A DNA stretch of 8,309 nucleotides from Bacteroidota bacterium (GCA_024643595.1 JAHEMS010000138.1:1-8309); one strand, 5' to 3'. Shown: positions 1 through 6,872, numbered from the stretch's first letter. Numbers and translations are program-made. The notes: generated by a model not told the origin, from the letters alone.

Positions 1-201
1 ACCAAGCATTAGTCTGGCTGGAATCCAGAAAGAAGGAGGGATGGTGAAACTCCGTATTCTGAAGTCGGCAACCGTGACCGTTGTAGCGTGAACTTTAATT
101 AATACTTCATTATCCTTAGGTGTTGGTTTTACAACCTCCTTGAGTTGAAGCACTTCCGGAGGTCCATATTTAGTGCAAATAACGGCTTTCATTTTATCCA
201 T
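1..201 (-). CDS. MDR-family NAD(P)-dependent alcohol dehydrogenase / quinone reductase, N-terminal part
   Basis: Partial gene: 67 codons are visible and the frame runs open off the left edge. The translation starts MDKMKAVICTKYGPPEVLQL and continues through a stretch with the pattern NEVLIKVHATTVTVADFR. This is the GroES-like N-terminal half of medium-chain dehydrogenases/reductases: the opening strand with the YGPPEVL turn, then the VLIKVHA strand and a TVxxxDFR segment. The region ends in PPSFWIPARLMLG, as in Bacteroidetes proteins annotated as NAD(P)-dependent alcohol dehydrogenases. The Rossmann domain lies outside the window, so cofactor and substrate cannot be judged. Two in-frame ATGs, at 201 and 192, could serve as start; MKAV at 192 matches the usual family start, and 201 is given as the outer limit. 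It starts 20 bp after the DinB-fold gene on the same strand, so it is probably co-transcribed as the fourth gene of the AraC-led group. Confidence 0.82.
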   Translation of the reverse strand, partial: MDKMKAVICTKYGPPEVLQLKEVVKPTPKDNEVLIKVHATTVTVADFRIRSFTIPPSFWIPARLMLG

Positions 202-221
202 TTATTAGTATGGTTTAATGG

Positions 222-722
222 CTATTTAATGCTCAGTTTCTGTACTTCTTCTGACGTCAATCCAAACATGGGTGGTGTTTTTACATCAAGAAAGTTTATG
301 TAGATGTACAATTCAGCCCTATGGTGAATTTCATGCTCCGCCAGCATCATAAGCCATTTTTGTTTGGGCATGTCCATGTTTGTTGGTGTCAGACATTTGC
401 TTTTCAAATCTTCGTCACTCAGGCTTTTTAGTATCTGCATGGATTCCTCGCGAAGGTTGTTGAAGAAGTCCATCACATTATCGTAACCACTCGCCAATTC
501 GTCTCCACAACCTTGATAGGTGTTTTTTCTGCCCATTAAAGTTTCAACAAACATATACCGTTCAATGGCTGCAATGTGCCTGATCTGATCGGCTATTGTG
601 ATTTTTCCTGGTTTATAGGAAAAGTCAAGATGTCCTGGTCGCACCACTTTTAGCAATCGGTTGGTTCGTCCTTTTACCTTGCTGTAGTAGTCGAGGAATG
701 ATGAGATGCTTGTTGTTTCCAT
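222..722 (-). CDS. DinB-fold family protein (DinB/YfiT-like putative metalloprotein)
   Basis: A 166-residue protein of the usual size for the DinB/YfiT four-helix-bundle superfamily. The three metal-ligand histidines can be placed: H49 in the IRHIAAIERY helix, and H130 with H134 in the AEHEIHHRAELY helix. The C-terminus has the common ending PPMFGLTSEEV. Characterised members bind Zn or Ni and include thiol-dependent S-transferases (bacillithiol, mycothiol), while many others have no assigned function. No signal peptide or membrane helix is seen, so it should be cytoplasmic. The ATG at 722 gives a normal-length N-terminus. It sits 36 bp after the DUF4386 gene and 20 bp before the dehydrogenase, all on one strand. 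An intact triad argues for a working metal site; the substrate is unknown. A thiol-conjugation role next to a reductase is only an inference. Confidence 0.85.
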   Translation of the reverse strand: METTSISSFLDYYSKVKGRTNRLLKVVRPGHLDFSYKPGKITIADQIRHIAAIERYMFVETLMGRKNTYQGCGDELASGYDNVMDFFNNLREESMQILKSLSDEDLKSKCLTPTNMDMPKQKWLMMLAEHEIHHRAELYIYINFLDVKTPPMFGLTSEEVQKLSIK

Positions 723-758
723 TAAACTGAGTTTATAAGTCTTGTAAACTGGTGACCA

Positions 759-1508
759 TCACGTAAGCGCTATTTGAGGATTATTTTCAGTGCGCTTCAA
801 TCCCTTATATAAAAGCCAAATGGTAAGCGAGAATTCCGAAACTATTGCTGGAATTGCCACTGAGATGATAAATCCTACTTTGCTGCTGGCATATCCTGCA
901 GACAGAAAGAAGGCAAAGCTGTCGATTTGATATCCCACTGCGGCCACCAGCAACATGATGCCAATTATTCGAGGAATAAAGTCTGACCTCATTATCAAGT
1001 AGCCAATAAAAAAAATATGAATCCCAAAAAACATAAATGAAATATGAACTCCCATTTGCTGTGCATAGATCAATTGCATCATCTGAGCTTGTAACGCTTC
1101 GATACCAAACGATTTTAAATAGTCGGCATGGCTTACCAGTGGCAATATTGATAAGTGATTAACCAGGTTAACCGCAAAAATGGCTACGAATAAGAGCCTA
1201 AACCATGCCGCAGTCAATGAAAGACTCTTGTTAATGGGTCTCAATAAAACATAAAGCCCCCATGCGGCTATCGTATCAAACACAATCACTACCAACAATC
1301 CGGCTACTCCCAAGCGGAATAGTGACTCATTAGCCATAATGTTATTAAACGTGGTATTGGCATCGCCTTGAACAATTAACCTGTCGAGCGCAAATGTGCC
1401 TGCGAGGGTAGCTACTATAAATACCATAAGATATCCAATACCTGCAATCAAGGCGGCTTGCTGTTGAGTGATATCGGCCATTGTGGGTGTGTTTTTAATC
1501 TGTACCAT
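759..1508 (-). CDS. DUF4386 family six-helix membrane protein
   Basis: A 249-residue integral membrane protein when started at the ATG at 1508. Hydrophobic segments lie near residues 19-40, 67-89, 98-121, 153-172, 178-202 and 211-234, which gives six helices. The order of features matches DUF4386: QAALIAGIGYL before helix 1, an extracytoplasmic loop with FNNIMANESLFRLG, AWGLYVLLRPINKSLS after helix 2, and FGIHIFFIGYLIMRSDFIPRIIG in the second half. The family has no known biochemical function. The frame is open upstream to a TTG at 1535, but the ATG at 1508 follows an A-rich leader typical of this phylum and gives a family-like length; another ATG at 1481 is possible. It is the second gene of the AraC-DUF4386-DinB-dehydrogenase run. 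The C-terminal tail is short and polar. Confidence 0.82.
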   Translation of the reverse strand: MVQIKNTPTMADITQQQAALIAGIGYLMVFIVATLAGTFALDRLIVQGDANTTFNNIMANESLFRLGVAGLLVVIVFDTIAAWGLYVLLRPINKSLSLTAAWFRLLFVAIFAVNLVNHLSILPLVSHADYLKSFGIEALQAQMMQLIYAQQMGVHISFMFFGIHIFFIGYLIMRSDFIPRIIGIMLLVAAVGYQIDSFAFFLSAGYASSKVGFIISVAIPAIVSEFSLTIWLLYKGLKRTENNPQIALT

Positions 1509-1589
1509 TTTTTCTCTTTTTGTAACAAAGGTCAAAAAAGGAAAAACGCCTTATGTTATGGTATCAGGTCAATAACTTAAGCCGTTGGG

Positions 1590-2429
1590 TCAACGTTGGG
1601 CTTGAAAATGTTTTGGAGAAATGCCGAAATGCTTTTTGAACTCAATACTGAATGAAGATAGACTTTCATAGCCCAGTTCAGCATAAATTTCAGATGCCCG
1701 TTTGTTCAATCGTAAATATTGACTGGCTAATTGCATCCTGTTTGTTGTAAAATATTTCTTCGGACTGGTTTGAAATACTTCAGTAAAATTTCGTTTAAAC
1801 GTAGAGGCACTCATATTGCTGAGAAAGGCCAATTCTTCAATGGTTAGCCCTTTATCCATATTGGAGAGTACGACCTGCTTCACTTTGCTTTCAGTTTTGT
1901 ACTCGCGTGCCTGGGAAAGATATTTAAGTGTAGGGTCAGGATACTTTGATAGCAAATAAAGCAGCAATTCCTCTAGTTTAATATTTCTCATAGACGGAAT
2001 GCTTTCGCTATTCAATAGCTTAATCGATTCCTCAAAGTTTTGGATAAACGTGTCCTTTTTAAGTACTACGAGGTTTTGATTTCCTGATTCCTTTTTTGAA
2101 AAATTAATTTTATGTTTTATTAAAAATTCAGTCAGGAAGTTATTGCTAAAAAATAATAGTGTTGCCTTATACTGATTTTCGGTTGACACGCTCTCCGACA
2201 TCAACACGCTTCCGGAGGTCAATAAAAAAAATTGAGTGTTATCTATTTTCCCTTCATTCAATGGGCTTATGATCTGCTTCACACCCTGCTGCATAATGCC
2301 GATAAGATTCTGAGAAAAGATAACCTTATTTTTTGCAGAAGGTTCATTTACCGAGTATAATTGAAAATGTACATCGGTATTTTTCCCGGCTGTAAAATAA
2401 TCAGGGAGATGATAAATATCCTTACTCAT
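1590..2429 (-). CDS. AraC-family transcriptional regulator
   Basis: A 279-residue protein. The C-terminal 100 residues form a canonical AraC/XylS DNA-binding domain: a first helix-turn-helix around residues 195-216 (LTIEELAFLSNMSASTFKR) and a second around 245-268 (ASEIYAELGYESLSSFSIEF), closing with HFGISPKHF. The N-terminal part (about 1-140) has a beta-rich cupin-like look with FFLLTSGSVLMSES and YKATLLFFSNNFLTEF, resembling the sensor half of ExsA-like Bacteroidetes regulators; the ligand is unknown. The ATG at 2429 follows AAAAGAAAAT, a typical leader here. The gene heads the left-hand minus-strand run, 81 bp before the DUF4386 start. Its own upstream region (2430-2615) holds two inverted repeats that could be autoregulatory sites. 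It may control the three genes behind it; control of the cyclases upstream is also possible, but nothing in the sequence shows it. Confidence 0.92.
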   Translation of the reverse strand: MSKDIYHLPDYFTAGKNTDVHFQLYSVNEPSAKNKVIFSQNLIGIMQQGVKQIISPLNEGKIDNTQFFLLTSGSVLMSESVSTENQYKATLLFFSNNFLTEFLIKHKINFSKKESGNQNLVVLKKDTFIQNFEESIKLLNSESIPSMRNIKLEELLLYLLSKYPDPTLKYLSQAREYKTESKVKQVVLSNMDKGLTIEELAFLSNMSASTFKRNFTEVFQTSPKKYFTTNRMQLASQYLRLNKRASEIYAELGYESLSSFSIEFKKHFGISPKHFQAQR

Positions 2430-2469
2430 ATTTTCTTTTGGAAAAAAGAACCTTGTGACTGGAACGATA

Positions 2470-2487
2470 TTACAACCTTAGTTGCAA
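2470..2487. promoter_or_regulatory. Inverted repeat upstream of the AraC gene (possible operator)
   Basis: TTACAAC (2470-2476), a 4-base spacer, then GTTGCAA (2481-2487): 6 of 7 positions pair. It lies 41-58 bp before the AraC start codon, where a regulator of that gene would be expected to bind. This is pattern evidence only; short repeats of this quality do occur by chance in AT-rich DNA. Confidence 0.25.
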
Positions 2488-2511
2488 TAATTACTTCTAA
2501 TGTAAGTTATT
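2486..2511. promoter_or_regulatory. Second imperfect inverted repeat upstream of the AraC gene
   Basis: AATAATTAC (2486-2494) pairs with GTAAGTTATT (2502-2511), allowing one bulged base, around a 7-base centre. It overlaps the previous repeat by two bases, so the two palindromes form one block of about 40 bp in the AraC gene's upstream region. A role as operator is inferred from position alone. Confidence 0.22.
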
Positions 2512-2604
2512 ATTTCTCGATGGTAGGGGAGGTTGTCATGAGATGGTTCAATTTCCACTGAATTGCCTACTGTCTACATGTGGGAAGATTCACGCGATCA
2601 TTAC

Positions 2605-4697
2605 CCTGAAAGAAATTATTTTTTATACTTCGGTTTTACTACTCCCTTATAGTCATCATATTTATCAAAACCCAGTTTATGATAAAGATCGGTATAACGT
2701 GGGTCACTGCGGATGAAATCAAAATTTGAATTGGTTTTCAGCATGACGATGTTAGATGCGTGTTTTTTGTAGGCAAGATCAATAAACTTGAATGTATTTT
2801 CTTTGTCTACAAACATCGAATAGATAAAGGCAATGGTGAAATCATTTGCACTATAAGGTGCATTAGGAGTGGTCGCTTGTTTCATCCAGGCTTTCATAGC
2901 TGTTGTAAAATCAGAATGCCTGTAAGTTTCAGCAAGTTTATAATTTCCATATGTTTCATGCTGTTTGCTCCATGCCAGTAATGCATTTCTATATTCTTTC
3001 TTGTCAACATAACAATGACCTAGCAAGGTGTAAGCACCCATAGATAGTGAATCTATTTTCAAAACATTATTTACCTGCATAATGGCCTCATCTGCTTGAC
3101 CTGATAATTGTAAGATATGTCCATACGACAAAATAGTATTCGTATTCAATGGATCAAGCTGAATGGCTTCTTTGACAAGCGTAAGCGCTTCATCGAAAAT
3201 ACCAAGGTTTCCAAGAAAATCAGCTAATTCTGTCTTTTCAAAAGTACCCGGGTTAATTTCAACTGCCCTTTTTAATTCCTTTTCAGCAGCAACCCAGTCA
3301 TAATTATATCCATACACGCCCGACATGGCGATATGTGCTGTTGAGTTGTTATCATCAATACTAACTGATTTTTTTGCCAGTTTAAATGAAGAATCAATAG
3401 CATTTACCCGTTTTTCATATTCTATGGGCGGATAAATTACCTGGCCCAGGGTGCCGTAGGCAAATGAAAGAAAAGCGAAGGCCTCCACAAATGTGGAGTC
3501 CTTTTTTACAGCGCGTAATAAATAGCCCTTTGCCTTCAATACATTATCCGGAAGCATGGTAAAAAGAAGTTGTCGACCCATCAGGTAGGCATCGTAGGCT
3601 TCCGGGTTGACCTGCCTGATTTTTTTTTCAGACTTATTATCAATGGTCATCATCAGTTTCTGTGAAATCTGTTCTGAAATTTCATCCTGAATAATAAAAA
3701 TATCATTTAAACCCCTGAGCCATTTTTCCGACCAGATATGAGATCCGTCTTTTACATTAATTAATTGCGCAGTTATCTTGACAGTATTACCCGATTTCTG
3801 AATACTGCCTTCCAGTATTGTGTTTACTCCCAGTTTTTCACCCACTTCACGGAGATCTACCTGTTTGCCTTTGAACTGGAAAGATGATGTTCTGCCAATA
3901 ACTATCAGATCCTTGTTGCCTGATAATGCAGTGATAATATCTTCTGCCAATCCATCTCCCAGGTATTCCTGGTCTTTTTCCGGGCTCATATCGGTAAACG
4001 GAAGAACAGCTATTGATTGCGCAGTAGGAGCTACTGGAATTTCTAAATTATCCTGACTGCCATTTTGTGTAAGAAGATACCAGGAAGTAAATGCTGTACT
4101 AACGATGAGAACTATTGAAACCAGTAATTTGAAACTGCCTTGATTTTTGGGTAAGTCCTTAAGTTTGCCATGCATTTCATCCCGCTTTGGAACTACCAAG
4201 CCAGGATTGGCCACAGCAAATACTTCCATCGGTTCTGATACGTTTTTAAAATCAAAAGTTCCCAGTGATGCTAAAAGGAAGTCTGAATTATTCTTGATAT
4301 GGTCACGGATCGGTCTTGACAAAAGTATAGCCCCGGGAATACCGAGGGATTCTATCCGTGAGGCAATGTTTACACCGTCACCGTATGCATTTTCATTTTT
4401 GAAAATTACATCACCAAGATGCAAGCCAATACGAATGGGTACTGCTGGAGTTTTACTAAACGTTTTTTGCAATGCGATTGCACACGCCACACTGTTGGTA
4501 GAACTGTCAAAGGCAAGCAGGCAACCATCACCAAAATATTGTATGATACGTCCTTCATATTTTGAGGAAATTTCTTCCAATACTTCTTTAAACCGGCCAA
4601 GCAAAGACATTGCATATTGCTCATTTTGCTGCATCATCGCGGTATACCCGGCAATGTCGGCAAACATAATAGCGGCAAGTTTGTGATCGGAGAGCAT
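2605..4697 (-). repeat. Tandem gene duplication, unit A
   Basis: This segment is homologous to 4771-6872 in direct orientation. Homology starts 11 bp beyond the stop codon, at the shared sequence CCTGAAAGAAATTATTTTTT, and fades at the start codon: after GTTTGTGATCG the two copies differ apart from CATGG. No insertion sequence, terminal inverted repeat or target-site duplication flanks the units. Confidence 0.93.
2616..4697 (-). CDS. Class III nucleotide cyclase with TolB-like and TPR domains (copy A)
   Basis: A 693-residue protein. Residues 5-165 form a class III adenylate/guanylate cyclase catalytic domain. Metal-binding D14 (MFADIAGYT) and D57 (YFGDG), and transition-state N110 and R114 (YGDGVNIASR), are present. 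The two purine-specifying positions are not the usual Lys/Asp but Q53 and N103. A single membrane helix follows (about 189-209), with basic residues before it and acidic ones after, so the rest should be periplasmic. Residues 226-345 are a TolB-like/FlgO-type domain (SIAVLPFTDMS, LGDGLAEDIITAL, ILEGSIQKSG, WSEKW). TPR-like repeats fill about 366-650 (clear at 452-485, 486-518, 519-552, 553-586), and a family-type tail with SDPRYTDLYHKLGF closes the chain. Likely role: a membrane-spanning cyclase that turns an envelope signal into a cyclic nucleotide. The start ATG at 4697 gives the family N-terminus. It lies 84 bp after copy B and may be co-transcribed with it. Confidence 0.92.
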   Translation of the reverse strand: MLSDHKLAAIMFADIAGYTAMMQQNEQYAMSLLGRFKEVLEEISSKYEGRIIQYFGDGCLLAFDSSTNSVACAIALQKTFSKTPAVPIRIGLHLGDVIFKNENAYGDGVNIASRIESLGIPGAILLSRPIRDHIKNNSDFLLASLGTFDFKNVSEPMEVFAVANPGLVVPKRDEMHGKLKDLPKNQGSFKLLVSIVLIVSTAFTSWYLLTQNGSQDNLEIPVAPTAQSIAVLPFTDMSPEKDQEYLGDGLAEDIITALSGNKDLIVIGRTSSFQFKGKQVDLREVGEKLGVNTILEGSIQKSGNTVKITAQLINVKDGSHIWSEKWLRGLNDIFIIQDEISEQISQKLMMTIDNKSEKKIRQVNPEAYDAYLMGRQLLFTMLPDNVLKAKGYLLRAVKKDSTFVEAFAFLSFAYGTLGQVIYPPIEYEKRVNAIDSSFKLAKKSVSIDDNNSTAHIAMSGVYGYNYDWVAAEKELKRAVEINPGTFEKTELADFLGNLGIFDEALTLVKEAIQLDPLNTNTILSYGHILQLSGQADEAIMQVNNVLKIDSLSMGAYTLLGHCYVDKKEYRNALLAWSKQHETYGNYKLAETYRHSDFTTAMKAWMKQATTPNAPYSANDFTIAFIYSMFVDKENTFKFIDLAYKKHASNIVMLKTNSNFDFIRSDPRYTDLYHKLGFDKYDDYKGVVKPKYKK

Positions 4698-4781
4698 GGC
4701 TAACGAAAGTAAAATCCTTCACTTAACATTAATGTGACCTTCATCATTTATTCCATTCAAAGTTTAAATTCCTGAAAGAAA
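4698..4781. other. Spacer between the two cyclase copies
   Basis: This 84-bp AT-rich spacer holds the leader of copy A. No clear terminator for copy B and no full promoter match are visible, although a partial -7-like AAACTTTG occurs on the minus strand near 4757-4764. The gap is short enough for read-through from copy B. Confidence 0.5.
4719..4737. promoter_or_regulatory. Palindromic site ahead of cyclase copy A
   Basis: TCACTTAA (4719-4726) pairs with TTAATGTGA (4729-4737) with one bulged base and a 2-base centre. Inside it is a perfect 10-bp palindrome, ACATTAATGT (4726-4735). It sits 22-40 bp before the copy A start codon, so it could be an operator or part of the 5' leader. Copy B does not share it, so the two copies could be controlled differently. 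Confidence 0.25.
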
Positions 4782-6872
4782 TTATTTTTTATAATTCGGT
4801 TTTATCACTCCCTTATAGTCATCATATTTATCAAAATTCAGTTTATGATAAAGTTCGGCATAACGTGGGTCACTGCGGAGGAAATAAAAATTGGAATTAG
4901 TGTTCAACTTAAGGAAAGCACCCTGATGTTTCTTGTAGGCAAGATCTAGATATTTAAACGTACTGTCTTTTTCTTCCAATATCGAATAGATATAGGCGAT
5001 CGTGAAATCATTTGCTGCATAAGGTGCATTGGGAGTGGTCGCTTGTTTCAACCAGGCTTTCATGGCTGTTTTAAAATCCGAATGCCTGTAAATTTCTGCG
5101 AGTTCATGATTCCCATATGCCTCATGCTGTTTACTCCACGCAAGCAGCGCCTTTTTATATTCTTTTTTGTTAACGTAACAATTAGCAAGTAAACCATATG
5201 CTCCAAAATAGAGGGAATAGAGGGAATCAATTTTCAGCACCTTGTTTACCTGGCTAATTGCTTCATCCGTTTTACCCGATGAATATAAAATTTCTCCATA
5301 TGATAATATCGTACCGGTATTTAGTGGATCAAGTAATAACGCCTCCTGTATTAGGGATAAAGCCTCCTCAAAAAAGCCAAAACCGGCCAACGTACGTGCC
5401 AATTCGCCCTTTTCAATAGGTCCCGGATTAATTTCAACGGCTTTTCTTAATTCCTTTTCCATGGCGACCCAATCATATTTAAAATAATACACCAAACCTA
5501 TAGCTACATGGGCAGTCGAGTTGTTATCATCAATGCTTATTGCTTTTTTTGCCATTAGTATTGCTGAGTCAATGGCAATTTCTCTTTTTTTACTTTCAAT
5601 CGATGGATAAATATACTGGCTAAGGGTGCCATAAACAGCCGTAAGCCAAGCATAGGCCTCTGCAAAGGTTGTATCTTTTTTTACTGCCGATAAAAAATAA
5701 TCTTTGGCCTTCATCACATCTTCCGAAGGACCGGTAAAAAAAAGTTGGCGTCCTTTCAGATAATCATCGTAAGCATCCGGGTTAACCTGGCGAAATTTTC
5801 TTTCAGGCTTTTTATCAAAAGGTATCATCAGTTTCTGTGAAATCTGATCTGAAATTTCATCCTGTATAATAAAAATATCATTTAAGCCCCTGAGCCATTT
5901 TTCCGACCAGATATGAGTTCCGTCTTTTACATTAATCAATTGCGCAGTTATCTTGACAGTATTACCCGATTTCTGAATACTGCCTTCCAGTATTGTATGT
6001 ACGCCCAGTTTTTCACCTACTTCACGGAGATCAACCTGTTTGCCTTTGAACTGGAAAGACGATGTTCTGCCAATAACTTTAAGATTCTTGTTGCCTGATA
6101 ATGCAGTGATAATATCTTCCGCCAGCCCGTCTCCCAGGTATGCCTGGTCTTTTTTCGGGCTCATATCGGTAAACGGAAGAACAGCTATTGATTGCGCAGT
6201 AGGAGATGCTGGAATTTCCAATTTATCATTACTGGCCTTTTGCGTAAAAACATACCAGGAAGTAAATGCGGTAATAACGATCACTGCTATTGTAACCAGA
6301 AATTTGAGCCTGCTTAATTTTTTGGGTAAGTCCTTCAGTTTGCCATGCATCTCTTCCTGCTTCGGAACTACAAAGCCAGGATTGGCCAGGGCAAAAACTT
6401 CCATGGGTTCGGCAACATTTTTGAAATCAAAAGATCCAAGTGATGCCAATAAGAATTCTGATTTATTTTTTATCTGATCACGAATGGTCTTAGACATCAG
6501 AATTGCTCCAGGAATCCCCAACGATTCAATCCGTGAAGCAATGTTCACACCGTCACCGTATGCATTTTCATTTTTGAAAATTACATCGCCAAGATGCAAG
6601 CCAATACGAATGGGTACTGCTGGAGTTTTATTAAATTTTTTTTGCAATGCTATTGCACATGCAACACTGTTGGTAGAACTGTCAAAGGCAAGCAGGCAAC
6701 CATCACCAAAATATTGTATGATACGTCCTTCATATTTTGGAGAAATTTCTTCCAATACTTCTTTAAACCGGCCAAGCAAAGACATTGCATATTGCTCATT
6801 TTGCTGCATCATGGCCGTGTACCCGGCAATGTCGGCAAACATAATAGCGGCAAGTTTGTGATCGTTTGGCAT
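4782..6872 (-). CDS. Class III nucleotide cyclase with TolB-like and TPR domains (copy B)
   Basis: A 696-residue paralogue of copy A with the same domain order: cyclase 5-165, membrane helix about 190-209, TolB-like domain about 226-345, TPR region about 366-655, then the SDPRYAELYHKLNF tail. D14, D57, N110 and R114 are kept, and the same Q53 and N103 replace the usual Lys/Asp pair. Over residues 4-125 only three amino acids differ from copy A by my count (S45P, T79K, S81N), and the TolB-like domain differs at about 7 of 124 positions. The membrane segment and TPR repeats are far more diverged. Residues 550-555 read SLYSLY, a three-residue insertion relative to copy A. This copy is first in transcription order and has the better promoter candidate, in the divergent intergenic region. 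Each chain has a complete catalytic set, so homodimers are expected; heterodimers with copy A are conceivable given the near-identical catalytic domains. Confidence 0.92.
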   Translation of the reverse strand: MPNDHKLAAIMFADIAGYTAMMQQNEQYAMSLLGRFKEVLEEISPKYEGRIIQYFGDGCLLAFDSSTNSVACAIALQKKFNKTPAVPIRIGLHLGDVIFKNENAYGDGVNIASRIESLGIPGAILMSKTIRDQIKNKSEFLLASLGSFDFKNVAEPMEVFALANPGFVVPKQEEMHGKLKDLPKKLSRLKFLVTIAVIVITAFTSWYVFTQKASNDKLEIPASPTAQSIAVLPFTDMSPKKDQAYLGDGLAEDIITALSGNKNLKVIGRTSSFQFKGKQVDLREVGEKLGVHTILEGSIQKSGNTVKITAQLINVKDGTHIWSEKWLRGLNDIFIIQDEISDQISQKLMIPFDKKPERKFRQVNPDAYDDYLKGRQLFFTGPSEDVMKAKDYFLSAVKKDTTFAEAYAWLTAVYGTLSQYIYPSIESKKREIAIDSAILMAKKAISIDDNNSTAHVAIGLVYYFKYDWVAMEKELRKAVEINPGPIEKGELARTLAGFGFFEEALSLIQEALLLDPLNTGTILSYGEILYSSGKTDEAISQVNKVLKIDSLYSLYFGAYGLLANCYVNKKEYKKALLAWSKQHEAYGNHELAEIYRHSDFKTAMKAWLKQATTPNAPYAANDFTIAYIYSILEEKDSTFKYLDLAYKKHQGAFLKLNTNSNFYFLRSDPRYAELYHKLNFDKYDDYKGVIKPNYKK
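5208..5225. repeat. 9-bp in-frame tandem duplication in cyclase copy B
   Basis: ATAGAGGGA occurs twice back to back. On the coding (minus) strand this reads TCCCTCTAT twice, encoding Ser-Leu-Tyr twice at residues 550-555, at a TPR helix boundary. Copy A lacks it, and it accounts for the whole 693 versus 696 length difference. Confidence 0.9.

Larger units (their letters stand above)
2430..2615. other. Intergenic region between cyclase copy A and the AraC gene
   Basis: This 186-bp gap holds the 3' end of cyclase copy A on one side and the leader of the AraC gene on the other. No convincing intrinsic terminator is visible: the best hairpin (CAATT at 2549-2553 with AATTG at 2561-2565) has only a 5-bp stem and no T-run. 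The part next to the AraC gene is AT-rich and contains the two inverted repeats listed separately. A plus-strand open frame of 66 codons spans this region and the AraC 5' end, but it resembles nothing recognisable and is not called as a gene. Confidence 0.6.
4771..6872 (-). repeat. Tandem gene duplication, unit B
   Basis: Direct-orientation homologue of 2605-4697. The match is strongest over the 5' end (aligned stretches above 70 bp with no difference in the cyclase-coding part) and over the TolB-like part, and weakest in the membrane and TPR parts. Unit B is 9 bp longer, which is explained by a 9-bp tandem duplication at 5208-5225. Confidence 0.93.

Noticed and set aside
1509..1535. Upstream TTG start for the DUF4386 gene
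   Set aside because: It adds nine charged residues not expected in the family; the ATG at 1508 has the better leader.
1509..1589. Separate promoter for the DUF4386 gene (GACCTTTG near the start)
   Set aside because: It is one base off the -7 consensus, but there is no TTG at the right -33 distance, and the short gap favours read-through from the AraC gene.
2361..2561. Plus-strand open frame of 66 codons across the AraC 5' end and the adjacent gap
   Set aside because: It overlaps a confident gene on the other strand and its translation resembles nothing known to me.
2543..2566. Intrinsic terminator after cyclase copy A
   Set aside because: The hairpin has only five paired bases and no T-tract follows on either strand.
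4147..4686. Long plus-strand open frame (179 codons) opposite the cyclase domain of copy A, with matching frames at 6040-6477 and 6484-6861 in copy B
   Set aside because: These are antisense shadows of the conserved cyclase coding sequence. Their similarity to each other follows from the gene duplication, and they show no recognisable domain or start signal.
2616..6872. Pycsar- or CBASS-like anti-phage cyclase system
   Set aside because: The proteins are long TolB/TPR receptor cyclases, and no membrane, nuclease, TIR or cyclic-nucleotide-binding effector gene lies next to them. Tandem paralogues are not that architecture.
2605..6872. Composite transposon or integrated element explaining the duplication
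   Set aside because: No transposase, integrase, terminal inverted repeats or target duplications were seen; homology ends cleanly at the gene limits.
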